A DNA stretch of 64,000 nucleotides from Echinarachnius parma (Eukaryota; Echinodermata; Echinoidea; Clypeasteroida; Echinarachniidae), in NCBI GenBank assembly GCA_037951105.1, contig JBAMJV010011308.1, forward strand, positions 86,001-150,000. Reading direction: 5' to 3'. Made by a program: the position numbers and the translations under genes. This document shows positions 1-13,043 of this stretch, in pieces. The notes beneath the pieces are model-generated. The model saw only the letters and a list, made by a program, of their open reading frames with translations, had not been told where the DNA came from and ran no database searches. Each line of letters begins with the position of its first letter. Position 1 is the first letter of the stretch.

Positions 1-67
1 GTGATTTTGTTGAAATTGTACAAAATGGATCACATTAATAATTTGATGTACATTGTATATCATACAG

Positions 68-136
68 GAAGGATGTTGTGGAGGTAAAGGCAGATGTCAA
101 AATGGCCCATGCTCTGCCCAAGATCTCAACATGGAG
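68..136 (+). CDS. XDH: XDH exon 1 of window (linker after second Fe-S domain)
   Basis: Encodes 23 residues with GCCGG near the start, the Cys/Gly-rich linker that follows the second [2Fe-2S] domain in XDH. The acceptor is ATACAG and the donor GTAAGT; phase 0 at both ends. The preceding exons must lie upstream of base 1. Confidence 0.85.
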
Positions 137-3100
137 GTAAGTATACACAATACTAGAGATTTACTTGTTTTGCCTTGTGGCCATGTCCGGCAAGTGCATG
201 TAAACACAAGATTGTTTCAAATTGTAATGGCCCGAAACATGAAATATTGATAAAAAATAATAATAATGTTTCGATTTATATAGCGCCTAATATGATTGAT
301 AATCATCTCCAAGCACTTTACAATGATATTATTACCCCGGTCATCGGATACACTCACAATCATTCCGATGCACATGATGTGCACTCTCTGCTCCCTTGGG
401 AGCAATGCATTCTGGCAGCCATATGGCGCACTTAACTGAATCACGTGGCCGCGAACAAATTAATGATGATGATGGGCGCTGTGACATGATAACTCTCACA
501 TCTCGATAATTATCCACTTTTATTTTATACTTCATTTTTACTTCCGGGTTGAGTTCGGGATGTGTTCCATGTGAGTTCGGGATTGTCGGTTTCATGTCGG
601 GGTCTAGACCGATATATGACCGAATGTTTTTTGGTGTGACTGCTAACCCCAGTTCAGGCTCTTGTCGGTGCCCGATAAAGCGGAAATTTGTCACTTAGTT
701 CGGTTTGGTGTCGGTTTGGATTCGGTTTGGCGGTGTGACTGTTACATAGACATTTCCTCTCGGCTGGCTGGGCAAAACAGCGACCAAATCAACGAACTAA
801 TTATAAGGAAACGAAAACTTGTTTCCTATCAAAAGAACCAAGGAAACGAAACTTGCTTCCTATCAAACAAACTAAAGGAACGAAAATCAGTTAAAATCTC
901 CCGCATTTTAAGGGCGATAAACCTGGCGTAATGAGCAAACACTTGTTGGGGGCAAAACAAATTCCGCATCACCAACATGCAGGTATATAGCGTAATATAG
1001 GTTACCAATTTTCTATCAACCGGTGAGCCTGGAACTTTGAGAGGGAGCAAATTACTATAACAAAGGACCATACGCTGTGACGCTCGCAAAATATCAAAAG
1101 CATTTCTTCTACCAATTACTTAATTGTCTAGCTTACAATTAACCCAGGCAAACCCATAATCGTATTCCGCTATATATCATTATGGTAAAATTCAATGATA
1201 TTGTTTCATGAGTTTTTGTATCAAAGTTGCAGTGAAATTAATGTACGGGACATTTTTTATTATTTTGTTTTTTTAAGTTCTGTATAGATGTTACAATGAT
1301 ATAACAATGTTATTGTGACTTAGAGCTATGTTTATTATAGTGGTGTTATATATTCTTATACAATAATAAATTTAAAAGAAATTCTGCCACCATGGTTTTT
1401 TTCTACACTGCATTTTAGGAGTATGTAAGAATTTAATTCCACAATGCTATATATGATATTGTATACATTTCATTCAGTTCAGTGACCAGATGCAACCAAA
1501 TAGTTTAACTATTTGTTGTTATCTAGGCATGCAAGTGATCATGCCTACAAGTAAAATGCTTATGTTTGTAGAATTATAATTATGTAACATTCAAATGTTT
1601 GAAGACCAAAATATATATCTTTATGTTTCCTTTCTTTTCCCCCCGACTTCTCTCTAATGTCCACAGGAGCCCAGTCCACTGTTTGACCCTCAGCAGTTCG
1701 CCCCGTATGACCCATCTCAGGACATTATCTTTCCTCCCGAGCTCCTAGTAAGACCAGTTCCAAAACATTATCATCTCTATACTCTGAGAACATTTCAAGA
1801 ATATCATATGTGTTGGTTGGTTCTGTGTAATGAGTTGTTAGGAATGGGATTAGGGATAAGTGTAGAACTAGGTAAATCGATTATCCTAGATGTCATTACA
1901 GTAACATAAACCAAAAACGTGGCCACTGTAGACAAGTGACCTCCGTAGTCAGGTTTCATAACATGTGTTTTCTCTGCAGAGGATCACTTTTTAAAGACAG
2001 GTTGGCTGTTATAGATAGGTGGCTGCTATGACGGGTTTAACTGTATACGAAAGAAATTTTGAATGGCGTAAAAAGGAGCTATGGACTACATATATAATAT
2101 GTTTTTTTGTAATTTATGTCCAAAGTCAATGGATAGTAAGCAAATAATTACCGTTGGTGAAGGTGATGGGACAATCTATCACTTCCAAGGCGATCTGGAT
2201 GTAGCTATCTTTCCGAAGCGAAGCTGAGGAAAGATAGCGTATACATTCAGATCGCCGAGGAAGTGATAGTTTGCCATCGCCTGAAACCAAAAGGTGATTA
2301 TTTGCTTTATATTCCACATCGAACGGTAGATCTAGTCTATAAACAGGCCTAGTCTAACGCAAGTCTTAATTACAGCTGTTACTACTACTACTAATACTAG
2401 GTTTGATCTACTTACCAACATCAATGTTATTCCAATTTCCAATGTGTATGTTGTTTCCAGCATTCGCAATAATCTTGGAACACTTTACTTTCACTCTCAA
2501 GCAAAAAAAGTTCCATTTCAGCTCCGCTAGAACTCAAATCTTACGTCGAACAACAGAACAAGCAATTAAACAATAACAACGCAGCAAACCTAACCGTGTA
2601 TACTGTTATAATAATATGTACGATACGTATGCATACACAGTGCAGTGCATGCATAGCGTATGAGCTTGAACAGTGTGCTACGCTACGTACGTGTATGCAC
2701 AACGAATACAATTAAATTTGTAATTCGCGCGCATAGAGAACCCCGCCACATCATTTGGGTACGGAATTTGACTAGCCACACACGAGCTCCACAGTCAAGT
2801 CAATGCAACCGCAGTGAAAGTGCGTTGCACTCACTAGATAGTACTTTTTATCTAGTGAGTGCAACACACTTTAACCAAAGATATCTACAGAGTGTAACGA
2901 AGTTTTCTTCTCCCATCAATGATGGGCGAAACTATGCTTCATCACGTGATTAACTTTTGACCAATCGTAGAGCAAGATTCTTAGTATGTGGAATATAATT
3001 CACAATATCGAAGGGAACGGGTTAAAAGATCCCTTTAAAGGGAGTGTCCGCCTTTTACAAATCGTCCGAACGGTTTCCAGTAGACGGATAAAGATGAATG

Positions 3101-5575
3101 TAACACCCACTTCATATTTAAGATCGAACAACCCTGTAATTTAGATTTTACGAAAAGAAAACGAATGTGTAGGCCTACAAATCATCCCTTCATCGAACTA
3201 AATATCGGCCAATAAATGTGTTCATTGTATGGAAACGTGCATTGTTATTGTGAGCATGTTCTTTTGTAAGTTTGTCTTTTGTTCATCTCCGGTTAATAGT
3301 GATTGAGAAATGATGTCACAAGGGGTTTTTACTCTGGAGAGTTTTTTTTTTAAAGATGGGCCTTGGCAAACTGAAGAAAACAATTGCGAAAATTGTTACA
3401 AATATACAAAACATATGTAGGTCAAATAGTTAACAAATAGTCGATGAATACACTAATACACAATAGTTGAAGGCAACGTGCATTTGGAATTCAGGGAACC
3501 TTTAAGACTAAACATCCTCATATGCTATAAAATTGTCAGTGATTTGTTGTTGATACATGATACAACAAACTTATTGTGCATGTTTCTCTTTTCTAATCAG
3601 TTATCAGCAAATGAGCCACCCAAGTCGCTGTTCTTCGGAGGAGAGAGAGTTTCTTGGTATCAACCTGTCACTTTGGACGAACTCCTGGCTCTCAAGACTA
3701 AGTATCCTGATGCAAAACTGATCATCGGGAACTCTGAAGTTGGTAAATACTGGATTGTTGTTGTTTTTTTTGGCACACTTGTTGTAACTTTTCGGTGATG
3801 ACTTATAAACGGCTAACTTTGCTGTCGATCAATTTCAAACACACAGAGAAGGTCATGCCTGATTTTTTTTTCATTTTGCATTAACGTAATACACAAAAGT
3901 GACAAATTTGATTATTATTTTTGTTATCATTTTTATTGTTGTTGTTATTGTTGTAATAACTAGTATTGGCTGGCTGGCGGTGGTTGGCAAAAGCAATATC
4001 TATGGCTTATTTTTTGATTGACTAATTATTGTCATTAATAAGACAATTGTCTTTTATCTTGATTTTTGTTTACAAAGGAGTTGAAATAAAGTGGGAAAGC
4101 ACAGACAACATTAATCCTGTACCAAATAGTGACATCATAGCTATTCATTGCCATGTATAATGGTTCTAAGCAATGTCAGGCAAGCTCCAAATGTATGGCC
4201 GGGCAGTTGCTAAGAAGCAATCAACCACATCCAACCCACTGTCAAAAGAAGGACAAGATGTTTAGACTCATTAGTATTGTGTAACAAAAGGGCATGATGT
4301 CATCCATTCAGTACTATATTGTGTCCGGTTCTCATCTCTGCTTGCCAGATCCCTGAACTTACATACTATTATCCTTAGTTACAGACCCTAGATGGCCGGT
4401 GTCATACTTAAGGCTCGTATCTTATATGATTTATATGTGATCTCTCTTTTAAATTATAAAGGTTCGCAAATGAAGTTCAAGAACCAGTTATAGTTGGGTC
4501 CGATCTCTGTAAACCTATCCTGAGCTTATATAAATGGCCTTAGATAGCCAGTGTCATACTATAGGCTTTTGGATCTTGGGGTTTTCATGCGTTTACTGCA
4601 TTATTTATTATTTTCTTGTACTAGTTTCCGATATCTTTTTTTTAATATAAAAGGTGTGGAGATGAAGTTTAAGAGCCAGTTGTATCCGGTCCTGGTCTCT
4701 GTGAACCAGATCCATGAACTAACCAAACTTACCGAGGATGACCAAGGGGTTACCGTTGGGGCCTCTGTTAGTTTGACTTGCATGGATGAGTATTTCAAGG
4801 ACCTCATCAAAAGACAGCCAGGTACTAAGCAGGACTTATATCTTTTTTCTTGTTTACTTGTCAAAGAAAGTCCAACTTGTATGGGCTAAAATCAGCAATA
4901 AAATATGACCAGGTACTAAGTGGGACTCATATTTCGTTACTCTTGTTTACTTGTCAAAGTAAGTCCTAAATCAGTCCAAACTTTAGAAAGTCCAAAACTA
5001 ATCAAAATTGTATCGGGGGCTTTAGTCAGCCTAAAGTGGCCTGGCAATTTAAATACAATACTTTATTATTACATCACAAAATCCTTTTTGGTTTGTACTC
5101 AAAATATCAGTAATAACAGAAAATTACGAATATTTCCACCTATTCAAAAGCCTTCCGTAACGTGCTAAGCCCCGCATCTTAAAATGTGCAATGGTGGGGT
5201 CATGACTAAATTACATCTTTTGGAGCCAGTGTGTGAGGGCTCACATGCCCTAGGGCAACAGTAATGTACTTTACTTTTGTGAACCCTGACCCACACACTG
5301 CTTCTAACTATTTTCTTCTGTCTTGTAACTTGTATTTTTGTAATTTGTGCATATATAGTGTTGTATTTTACATTGTATTATGCTTTATGGTCGAATAAAT
5401 AATAATAATAATAATAATAATAACATCATTGCAGGCAGACGTAGGCACACATGTCAACTTCCACCTTTAATAATATTACAAGCCTTTCATGTAATGCAAA
5501 CATCGTTCAGGCATTTTTGTATTTATTTATTTATTTATTTATTTATTTGTTTAATTAATTTATTTGTTTATCTAT

Positions 5576-5650
<75 letters not shown>

Positions 5651-5651
5651 C

Positions 5652-5702
<51 letters not shown>

Positions 5703-8700
5703 TTCATTTTCATTATTTTTGTTATGGGGAGGGGGCGTTCCTAATGGGGATTCTTTTAAATGCATTCTTAAAAAGAAAAAGAAAAATTCTTATCATATTT
5801 GGATTCTCTGTGAAAACTTAAGGTCAGTCGTTCCCTTTTTATTTCGTTACCACTTAAAGAAGAATGGACCAGTATTTCAAGGATATCATGAAACACAACC
5901 AGGTCCTCAACAAAATCACTTAAAAGTCTTCTTTCTTTATTGGTCATATCAACCTCATATAAATTTATATTTCGAATCGAGGTCCAAAAAAATTGCAAGT
6001 AAAATTTGGGGGGCTTTTCAAATAATGATAATTTCTTTGCTGTTGTGTTATAACAAAATGTAAAACAACACTTTTTGCTGATGTCAGATAATGAGTTGTT
6101 CATTTATATTTGTGTGTGCGTTATTACAGAACATAAAACCAGAATTTTTGCTGCTTTTGTCGAGATGTTGAGATGGTTTGCAGGAGCACAGATCAGGAAT
6201 GTTGCGGTGAGTAATAACTTTCCAAACAAATGATCTCTAACACAACTCTTCAAGAACTTTGATGCAGATTTTTTAAAAAGGAAGCTTTACATTGCTGTCT
6301 GCTAAACAAAATAATAGTTTCTTAGTAAATCAAGATGTACCATACTATTTTGTTCAAAAATATTTGTTGTTATTTCTGATGTTACTTTCTAATTTCTTTA
6401 TTATAATGTTTTTACGTTTAGCTCAGACTTTATTGAATGGTGTCTGTTACCTCTTAAAAGGATATATATTTGTTCAGACAGAATTGTAGTAAATAAAAAT
6501 CGTATTACAGTTATCATAAAATATTAACAGTTATAATTGAATGATGCTTGAATGGTAGTAAATCATCTTAACCAAAACTGAACTATCCCTTTAAGTGACT
6601 TACTATGATTATTATAATATTGTTTATTTGTCCGTGTCACTGTACAGGGAGTGGGAGGCAACATTGTGACTGGGAGTCCCATCTCTGATCTGAACCCTAT
6701 ATTCATGGCAGCAAGAGCCAAACTCAAGCTGGTCTCCAAATCAGGAGGTAAAGTTCTGGTCCAGTTTCTTTCTTAATTGAAACATTATGTAGGTTTGTAA
6801 ATGTATACATCCTTTTAGTGTTTAAAATTATGTTTCTTAACTGATACATACTTATGTAGGTTTGTAAATAAATACGTCCTTTCAAAATTGTGTTTAAAAT
6901 TGCACTTCTGAGTATATCAACTAGTTTATCGATAAATGTATTTATTTTTGTATATGTATATGTCATTATCTATTTATGTGTTTATTTATTTATTTATGTC
7001 TTTATTAATTTATTTATGTATTTATTCATTTATTTATTTAGTATTATTTGTTTAAATTGTTTTGATTATTTAATTCATTCATTCATTCATTCATTAATTC
7101 ATTCATTCATTTATTCAGTCAGTCATTCATTCATTCATTCATTCATTCATTCATTCATTTATGTATTTGTTTATTTATTAATTGATTGGTCGATTTATTT
7201 ATCTATTTATCTGTACATTCAGTTGTTGTTTTTCATTGTACTCAATAAGATGAAATAGGGGTTCTTTCTACCATTTCAGGGTAATTCCGGGGGGCAAAAA
7301 GGGTTGTCATTTACTGTATATTACAATTTTAAAAATGTCTTTATAGGGGGGGGGGGGCTCTCATATACCTAAGTACTCCGCACTACTTATATTGGTAGTG
7401 ACCTAGCTAGTCATGCTAGTAAAATTATATTCTCTCCATTTTGGGTGGCCCGACACATACAGTAACTGGCCCCCAATGTACAGCATTTCATTCTCATCAA
7501 AATTGCACTTTATTGACCCAAACTGTTATTACTGATGCTCATTTTGTATGAAAATATACTTGCCTGATAAGCTACCAAAGTAATGTATAAATTGCATTTT
7601 GCTGGCATAAAATTGTACATGTTATTGGCTCGGATCAGCTGCAGCAGGCCAGTGTAAGACTAACTTCAAAATACTTTTCCAAAAGTGATATGTGAGACTA
7701 CAATCATATAAACCAATATAATTGTAAGATTCTTCTGAATAATCTGTGTTTCTTAGAATAAGGACACTATTTACCTAGTGAAATGGTGAGATAGTTGCCA
7801 GATTTTACCACCTACTGCCGATTGATTATGATTGACATTCGTACAGTCGAAAAGCGTTCCTAGAATGCTTTTTGTGCTATCATAAATATCTCCATAATTA
7901 TGAGAGACAATTGAAAAATCTAAACCTATTTCATTCTTCTGTTACCATCAACAATAAAAATGTAGAAGGCAATTCTGAAAGCTCCTAGTGAATTGGGTTG
8001 AATTTGACAATGTGGAATTCCAAGCAAAGATGGAAAAAATGTTACATTGATCTAGTAACTTTGTTGACATGTGCCAAAAGTGATGAAGGGTTGATGCAAT
8101 GTATATTGTTGTTATCTCATATGTCCACAGGGTATTGTGTGAAAATTTCAAGTCAAATGGACATTGCATGGCCAAGTAATGAGCGAAAATGCAAAGTGAT
8201 GTTCACTAACTCACTGCACTCACTTTGTACACGGTTTCAAAACTCCGGGGGAGTTTTTCTTATCTGAATACTTCGATCGTACATAACTTTGTAACGAAAG
8301 GGAAATTTGAAAAACCGAAACCGGTCCCATGATTTTATTGTTAATACGAATACAACAAGGTATGAGGGAACCGCTAGAATTAAAATTTTATTTTGAGGAT
8401 TTGGACAATGTTACTAAGTCCCTTTAATCATTCTTATGTTCTGACGTGCTTGTAGTTATTTAAAGTAGTGTTACGTTATTCCGTTTATTTGACAAAAGTT
8501 TTTAAAACGTTTAAAAAGTAGAGGGAAAAAGCGGGGGAAAATGTGATTTATTATTATTATTATTTGTTTGTATCCCTGTATTAATGGTCGGGATGGTGAT
8601 ACTGTGACGCTTTGCTTACAATCGTCCCAAAGTCAACGGACCATTTAACATTAATCATTTCATTGTTTGTAAATGTGTTTGTATATGTACCAGGTGAGAG

Positions 8701-11700
8701 GTGTGTGGTGATGGATAACAAGTTCTTCACGGGGTACAGGCGGAACATTATCCAGCCGGATGAAATTCTCCAGTCAATTACACTCCCATTCACACAGCAG
8801 GTACTTTGGCATTGTTCCTCTTTTTCTTTTTTTGTCATTATCTTACAGTGTATATTTTTTGTCCTGTTTTGTTTGTTTTAATGAATCGGTTTAATGCTAT
8901 CCTACAATAATTGGTCATGTGTATAGTGGCATGACAAAGATAAAAAACTACAGGGACAATTTTTCTAAAACTAAGAAATGTATAATAGGGTCCCCCAATC
9001 CTTCATTCATGTGCGCCCCCTCCCCCCTCCCCCTTAATCAGTCTGACCAAGCTGCGCCAAATAAGTAATTCACTTTTCGCCTACAATCATTCGTCGTGTT
9101 CATATGATTTTTGTCTAATTAATTTTAATTTTAACTCAGATTTTGCCCATGCACTTGACATTGTTTGCACAATGAGCGTTTTCTTTAGTATTTTTACTTT
9201 ATCAATTTACTGGAATTACATTTACACTATTCTTAAATTTTTCTCCCCTCCTCTCTATCTATCTCTCTCTCTCTCTTTCTCTCTCTGTGAATTTTTATCA
9301 TAATCTCTGTTTTCTCCCTCTTATTATAAACACTGTTTTCTCCCTCTTCAAAGGCATGTTTTCTCCCTCTCTCTCTCTTTAAAGAATGAATTCTTCCACG
9401 CCTACAAGCAGTCTCCTCGTCGGGAGGATGATATCGCTATTGTCAACGCCGGCATGCGGGTGATACTGGAAGAGAAGGACAGTATTATTCAGGAGATATC
9501 ACTTGCCTATGGTGGCATGGCGCCAACGACTGTACTGGCTCTCAAAACCATGGACAAGTTGATTGGAAAGTAAGTACAGTTGTTGCATCCTCTCTATTGC
9601 AGCCACCTTTGTATCGTGAATTCTTAAAGTATATTTTGTTACCCATAATCAATATGTTTACATGTTTTTATAGGTCTTGGTACGAAAAGGGTATAATATG
9701 TATTAACGATTTGTTAGATGAAGATGGAACTTTTTTGTCACTCAATGAATTTAAATTGAAATATCAAATTACAGTTAATTTTTTGCAATACTTTGGCCTA
9801 TGTGAAGCTATTAAATCTGGTTTCAATAACCGTTGTGGTATTTTTGTGAAAATGGAACAGCCTTTAAGATTAGATTTAATTTCCCTTATTTGTCAATTTC
9901 GAAAAGGATGCTCGCATATATATGCTTTATTATTACAACAAAAAAGGGAAGAATGTAAAAGCTATACAAAATGGAAAAGGTTTTTTAATATTGATGAATC
10001 CATATGGCAGAAGTATTGTGCTCTTGCATTTAATTGTTCTATTGATGTTAATTTACGTTGGTTTCAATTTACAATATTACAAAGAATTTTGTTTACAAAC
10101 GACATATTGTTTAAATTGAACATGGTTGAAACTGAATTATGTTCCTTTTGTAATGCTCATACTGAAACAATTACTCATTTATTTTGTGACTGTCAATTTG
10201 TTAAAATTATATGGGCAAAACTAGAAAGATGGATTAACATAAGTGCTGGTTGTAACATACATTTTACAAATGAAAATATATTGTTTGGATTAAGAGGTTT
10301 AAATAATAGAGCAATAAACTGTTTATTGTTCGTTAGTAAGCAAATAATATTTCGAAGTAAACTAGTGAATAAAATACCTGTATTTTCTCAGTTTAAATCA
10401 GCTTCAATTTCATATTATAAAAATGAAAAATATATATTTAGTTTGAAAGGTCATGGTAAATACTTTGATAAAAAATGGTTTTCCTTGAGAAGTATGTTTT
10501 CTGATATTGTTTAATTAGTTATATTTATACAAAGAAATTATACGACGGTTCATTTATGGTTCATTTACTGTTATTGTTATGATATGCTTGTAAATGTCAT
10601 GCTATGTTTAATTTTGTTTCACTTATACCAATAAATGCCCTGTGGAGGGGGAAAAAAAAAAATATATATATATATATATATATGTTTACATGTACAGAAG
10701 GCATTTCACAACGTTGATCTAAGTTGAACTAAACCCTTAGTTGGACATAAGAGCAATGGATAGTCTTTAGTTTCTTTGTAAAATGAAACAGTTCTTTTAA
10801 AAAGGCATACAGTTTGATAAAATCATCAAGGAGCCTGTAAATAATTGAGTCTCAAAACCTTGGTTTTGTTTGGCTTTTGAATATGTTTTTTTCAACGCCT
10901 ACAAATGGCTTTCCATTAGTATTAGGTCTAACTTACAGTAAAGTTTAACTAAGAATCTTTGTGAACCCCCCGCCCCCTCCCGGTATGTTTAAATATGTCT
11001 ATAATTGCCACTTTAATGCGTTAGGGTTAGGGTATTAATGCATGCACCATTGGTGAAGACTTACACCTCATGGCTGGTTATCCCCAGATGGAGGCAAATA
11101 AAACATCACTTTCTCACTGTTTCTCCAGTTCTCCCTCTCCAAATCCACTTCCAAGCAAATGGAATGGATTAGTGAATATTAGAAAAAGACAACTGTGGAT
11201 ATGCCTTGTTGACCATTTACTGTGCCCATCCCAGCCAGTGGCTGTTAAAGGCAGGAGGAGAAGAATAGAAGCTTATCTTGATACTTGATACTTATATATC
11301 TCCTTAAAAGCGCCATTCGGTGCTGCCCTGGAGAGGCAGTGCAGTGCAGTGCCAGTGAAGTGCGTGGATGTGATTATGATTCTCTCTTATACTTTTTGCC
11401 TGTTTTTGCTTTGTTTGGTGTTTTCTCTCTTTGTTTTTTTCTAACAGGAAATGGGATTGAGAGCATGTTAGAGACATCTCTCTGCACCCTTGGTATAGAC
11501 TTACCCCCTGGGGTGATGGTGGCCTTCTATAAGTTTTTCAGTCTTTTTTTCTCCATAATTTGTGTGTGTTACCTCTCGAGTTTTTATTATGGTTCTTTCT
11601 CGTTATTTTGTATCACAGAAAATGGGATGAGAGCATGTTAGAGACGGCCCTCTGCACCCTTGGTGAGGACTTACCCCTGCCGGCCGGTGCTCCTGGGGGA

Positions 11701-13006
11701 ATGGAGTCATATCGAAAGTCACTCACACTAAGCTTCTTCTTCAAGTTTTATCTAACTGTTGCCAATCACCTTTCATCTTCACAGGTAAAGTTTTAAAAGT
11801 TCAAGATCAAGAGTTATCTTGTTTTTTGTTGTTTGTTGTGACAGCATTAAAGTGTAGATTGATTGAAAACCGACAGTAGTTGATTACAGAAAGCTATATA
11901 AGATCATTTAGAATATGAATTATGTTACTTCCCAAGCAATCATCAGAAAAAAAGAAGAAAAAAAACGGCAATATATTGAACACCGTTTCAACACCCGAGT
12001 CAAGACTTGGTGGAGACCGAACACTCTACTTAGGCCTTTTCGCAAGTCACTTCTTCATAGTCGACGGCAAAGAAATTACGTAATTTAGGCGATTTGCGCA
12101 TGCGTCAGGCTGTCTCACGTTGTAAAGGCCAAATCTTAGCACCCGTTCATAATGATGATGGTGACCTACAACACTTGCATGGCGCCATTTATCTGTTCAA
12201 ACGTTCAAAGGCGCCTGCTCCTCCAAAAGGTAACTCATTTACTGCACATTTGCTTAAAAAGAAACCTTTGAAACCTTTGTCAGCGTTGCGAGGCACGTAC
12301 AGGAGGGAGGGAGTTCCAGAGGAGTAGAGCAACTGAAGCGAAGGCTCGAGTGGATGTATGGTGGCTCTAAATCTTAAACTTAATCAATCGATCCAGTAGG
12401 TGGCCATATGATCGTGTTTTTTTTCTTTAGATTTAGAGCTACCATACATCCTCTCGAGCTACGGATGCAATCGGTACGGCGCGCGCGCGCACCGCAGGAG
12501 TACGGTACGGTACTCTCCCGGGGGGGGGGGGGGGGGGGGGGGCACTCATGTATAATGTAAGACGGGTATGTGCCGCTTAAAAGAACCCCGTTTTCACACC
12601 CGATCGCAGCTCTAAAGATACCCGATTTTCAAAAATTGCTGCTCCATAGACCCCCGGAATGACTTGGCTAGGTAGTTGAGTAGCGCCACGTCCATTATTC
12701 TTCTTCTAGTTCGGCTCCATAGACCCCCGGAATGACTTGGCTATGTATTTGAGTAGCGCCAAGTCCATTATTCTTCTTCTAGTTCGGCTCCTTGGACCAC
12801 CATTTGAGCCTTTTTGAGGGTTTCCGTAGGTCTTTGGTAGCTCCAAGTCTATGTATTTTGTAGTTTCAGTCTGCTCCTTAGACCCCTTAACTCCCGTTTC
12901 AGGGTTTTTGTATCTCCAAAGACCCTATATTTTGTGCTTGTAGCCAGCTCTTCAGACCCCCATTTCAGAGTTCCGTGAGGCACACCCCCGTCAAAAAATA
13001 ATTCGA

Positions 13007-13043
<37 letters not shown>

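Noticed and set aside
2660..2953. 97-codon + strand frame
   Set aside because: Falls in Crypton-family element 1 and is not kept open in elements 2 and 3 as a shared protein.
4076..4135. Another exon-4 copy (AAAGGAGTTGAAATAAAG)
   Set aside because: Only about 20 bp resemble exon 4 (GTTGAAATAAAG versus GTGGAGATGAAG); too short to support.
5380..6063. Long + strand frame rich in FIYLFIYL
   Set aside because: Produced by the (ATTT)n microsatellite, whose 4-base period avoids stops; no splice or homology support.
6890..7258. 122-codon hydrophobic frame resembling membrane protein
   Set aside because: Reads through TTTA/TTCA microsatellites in intron 6.
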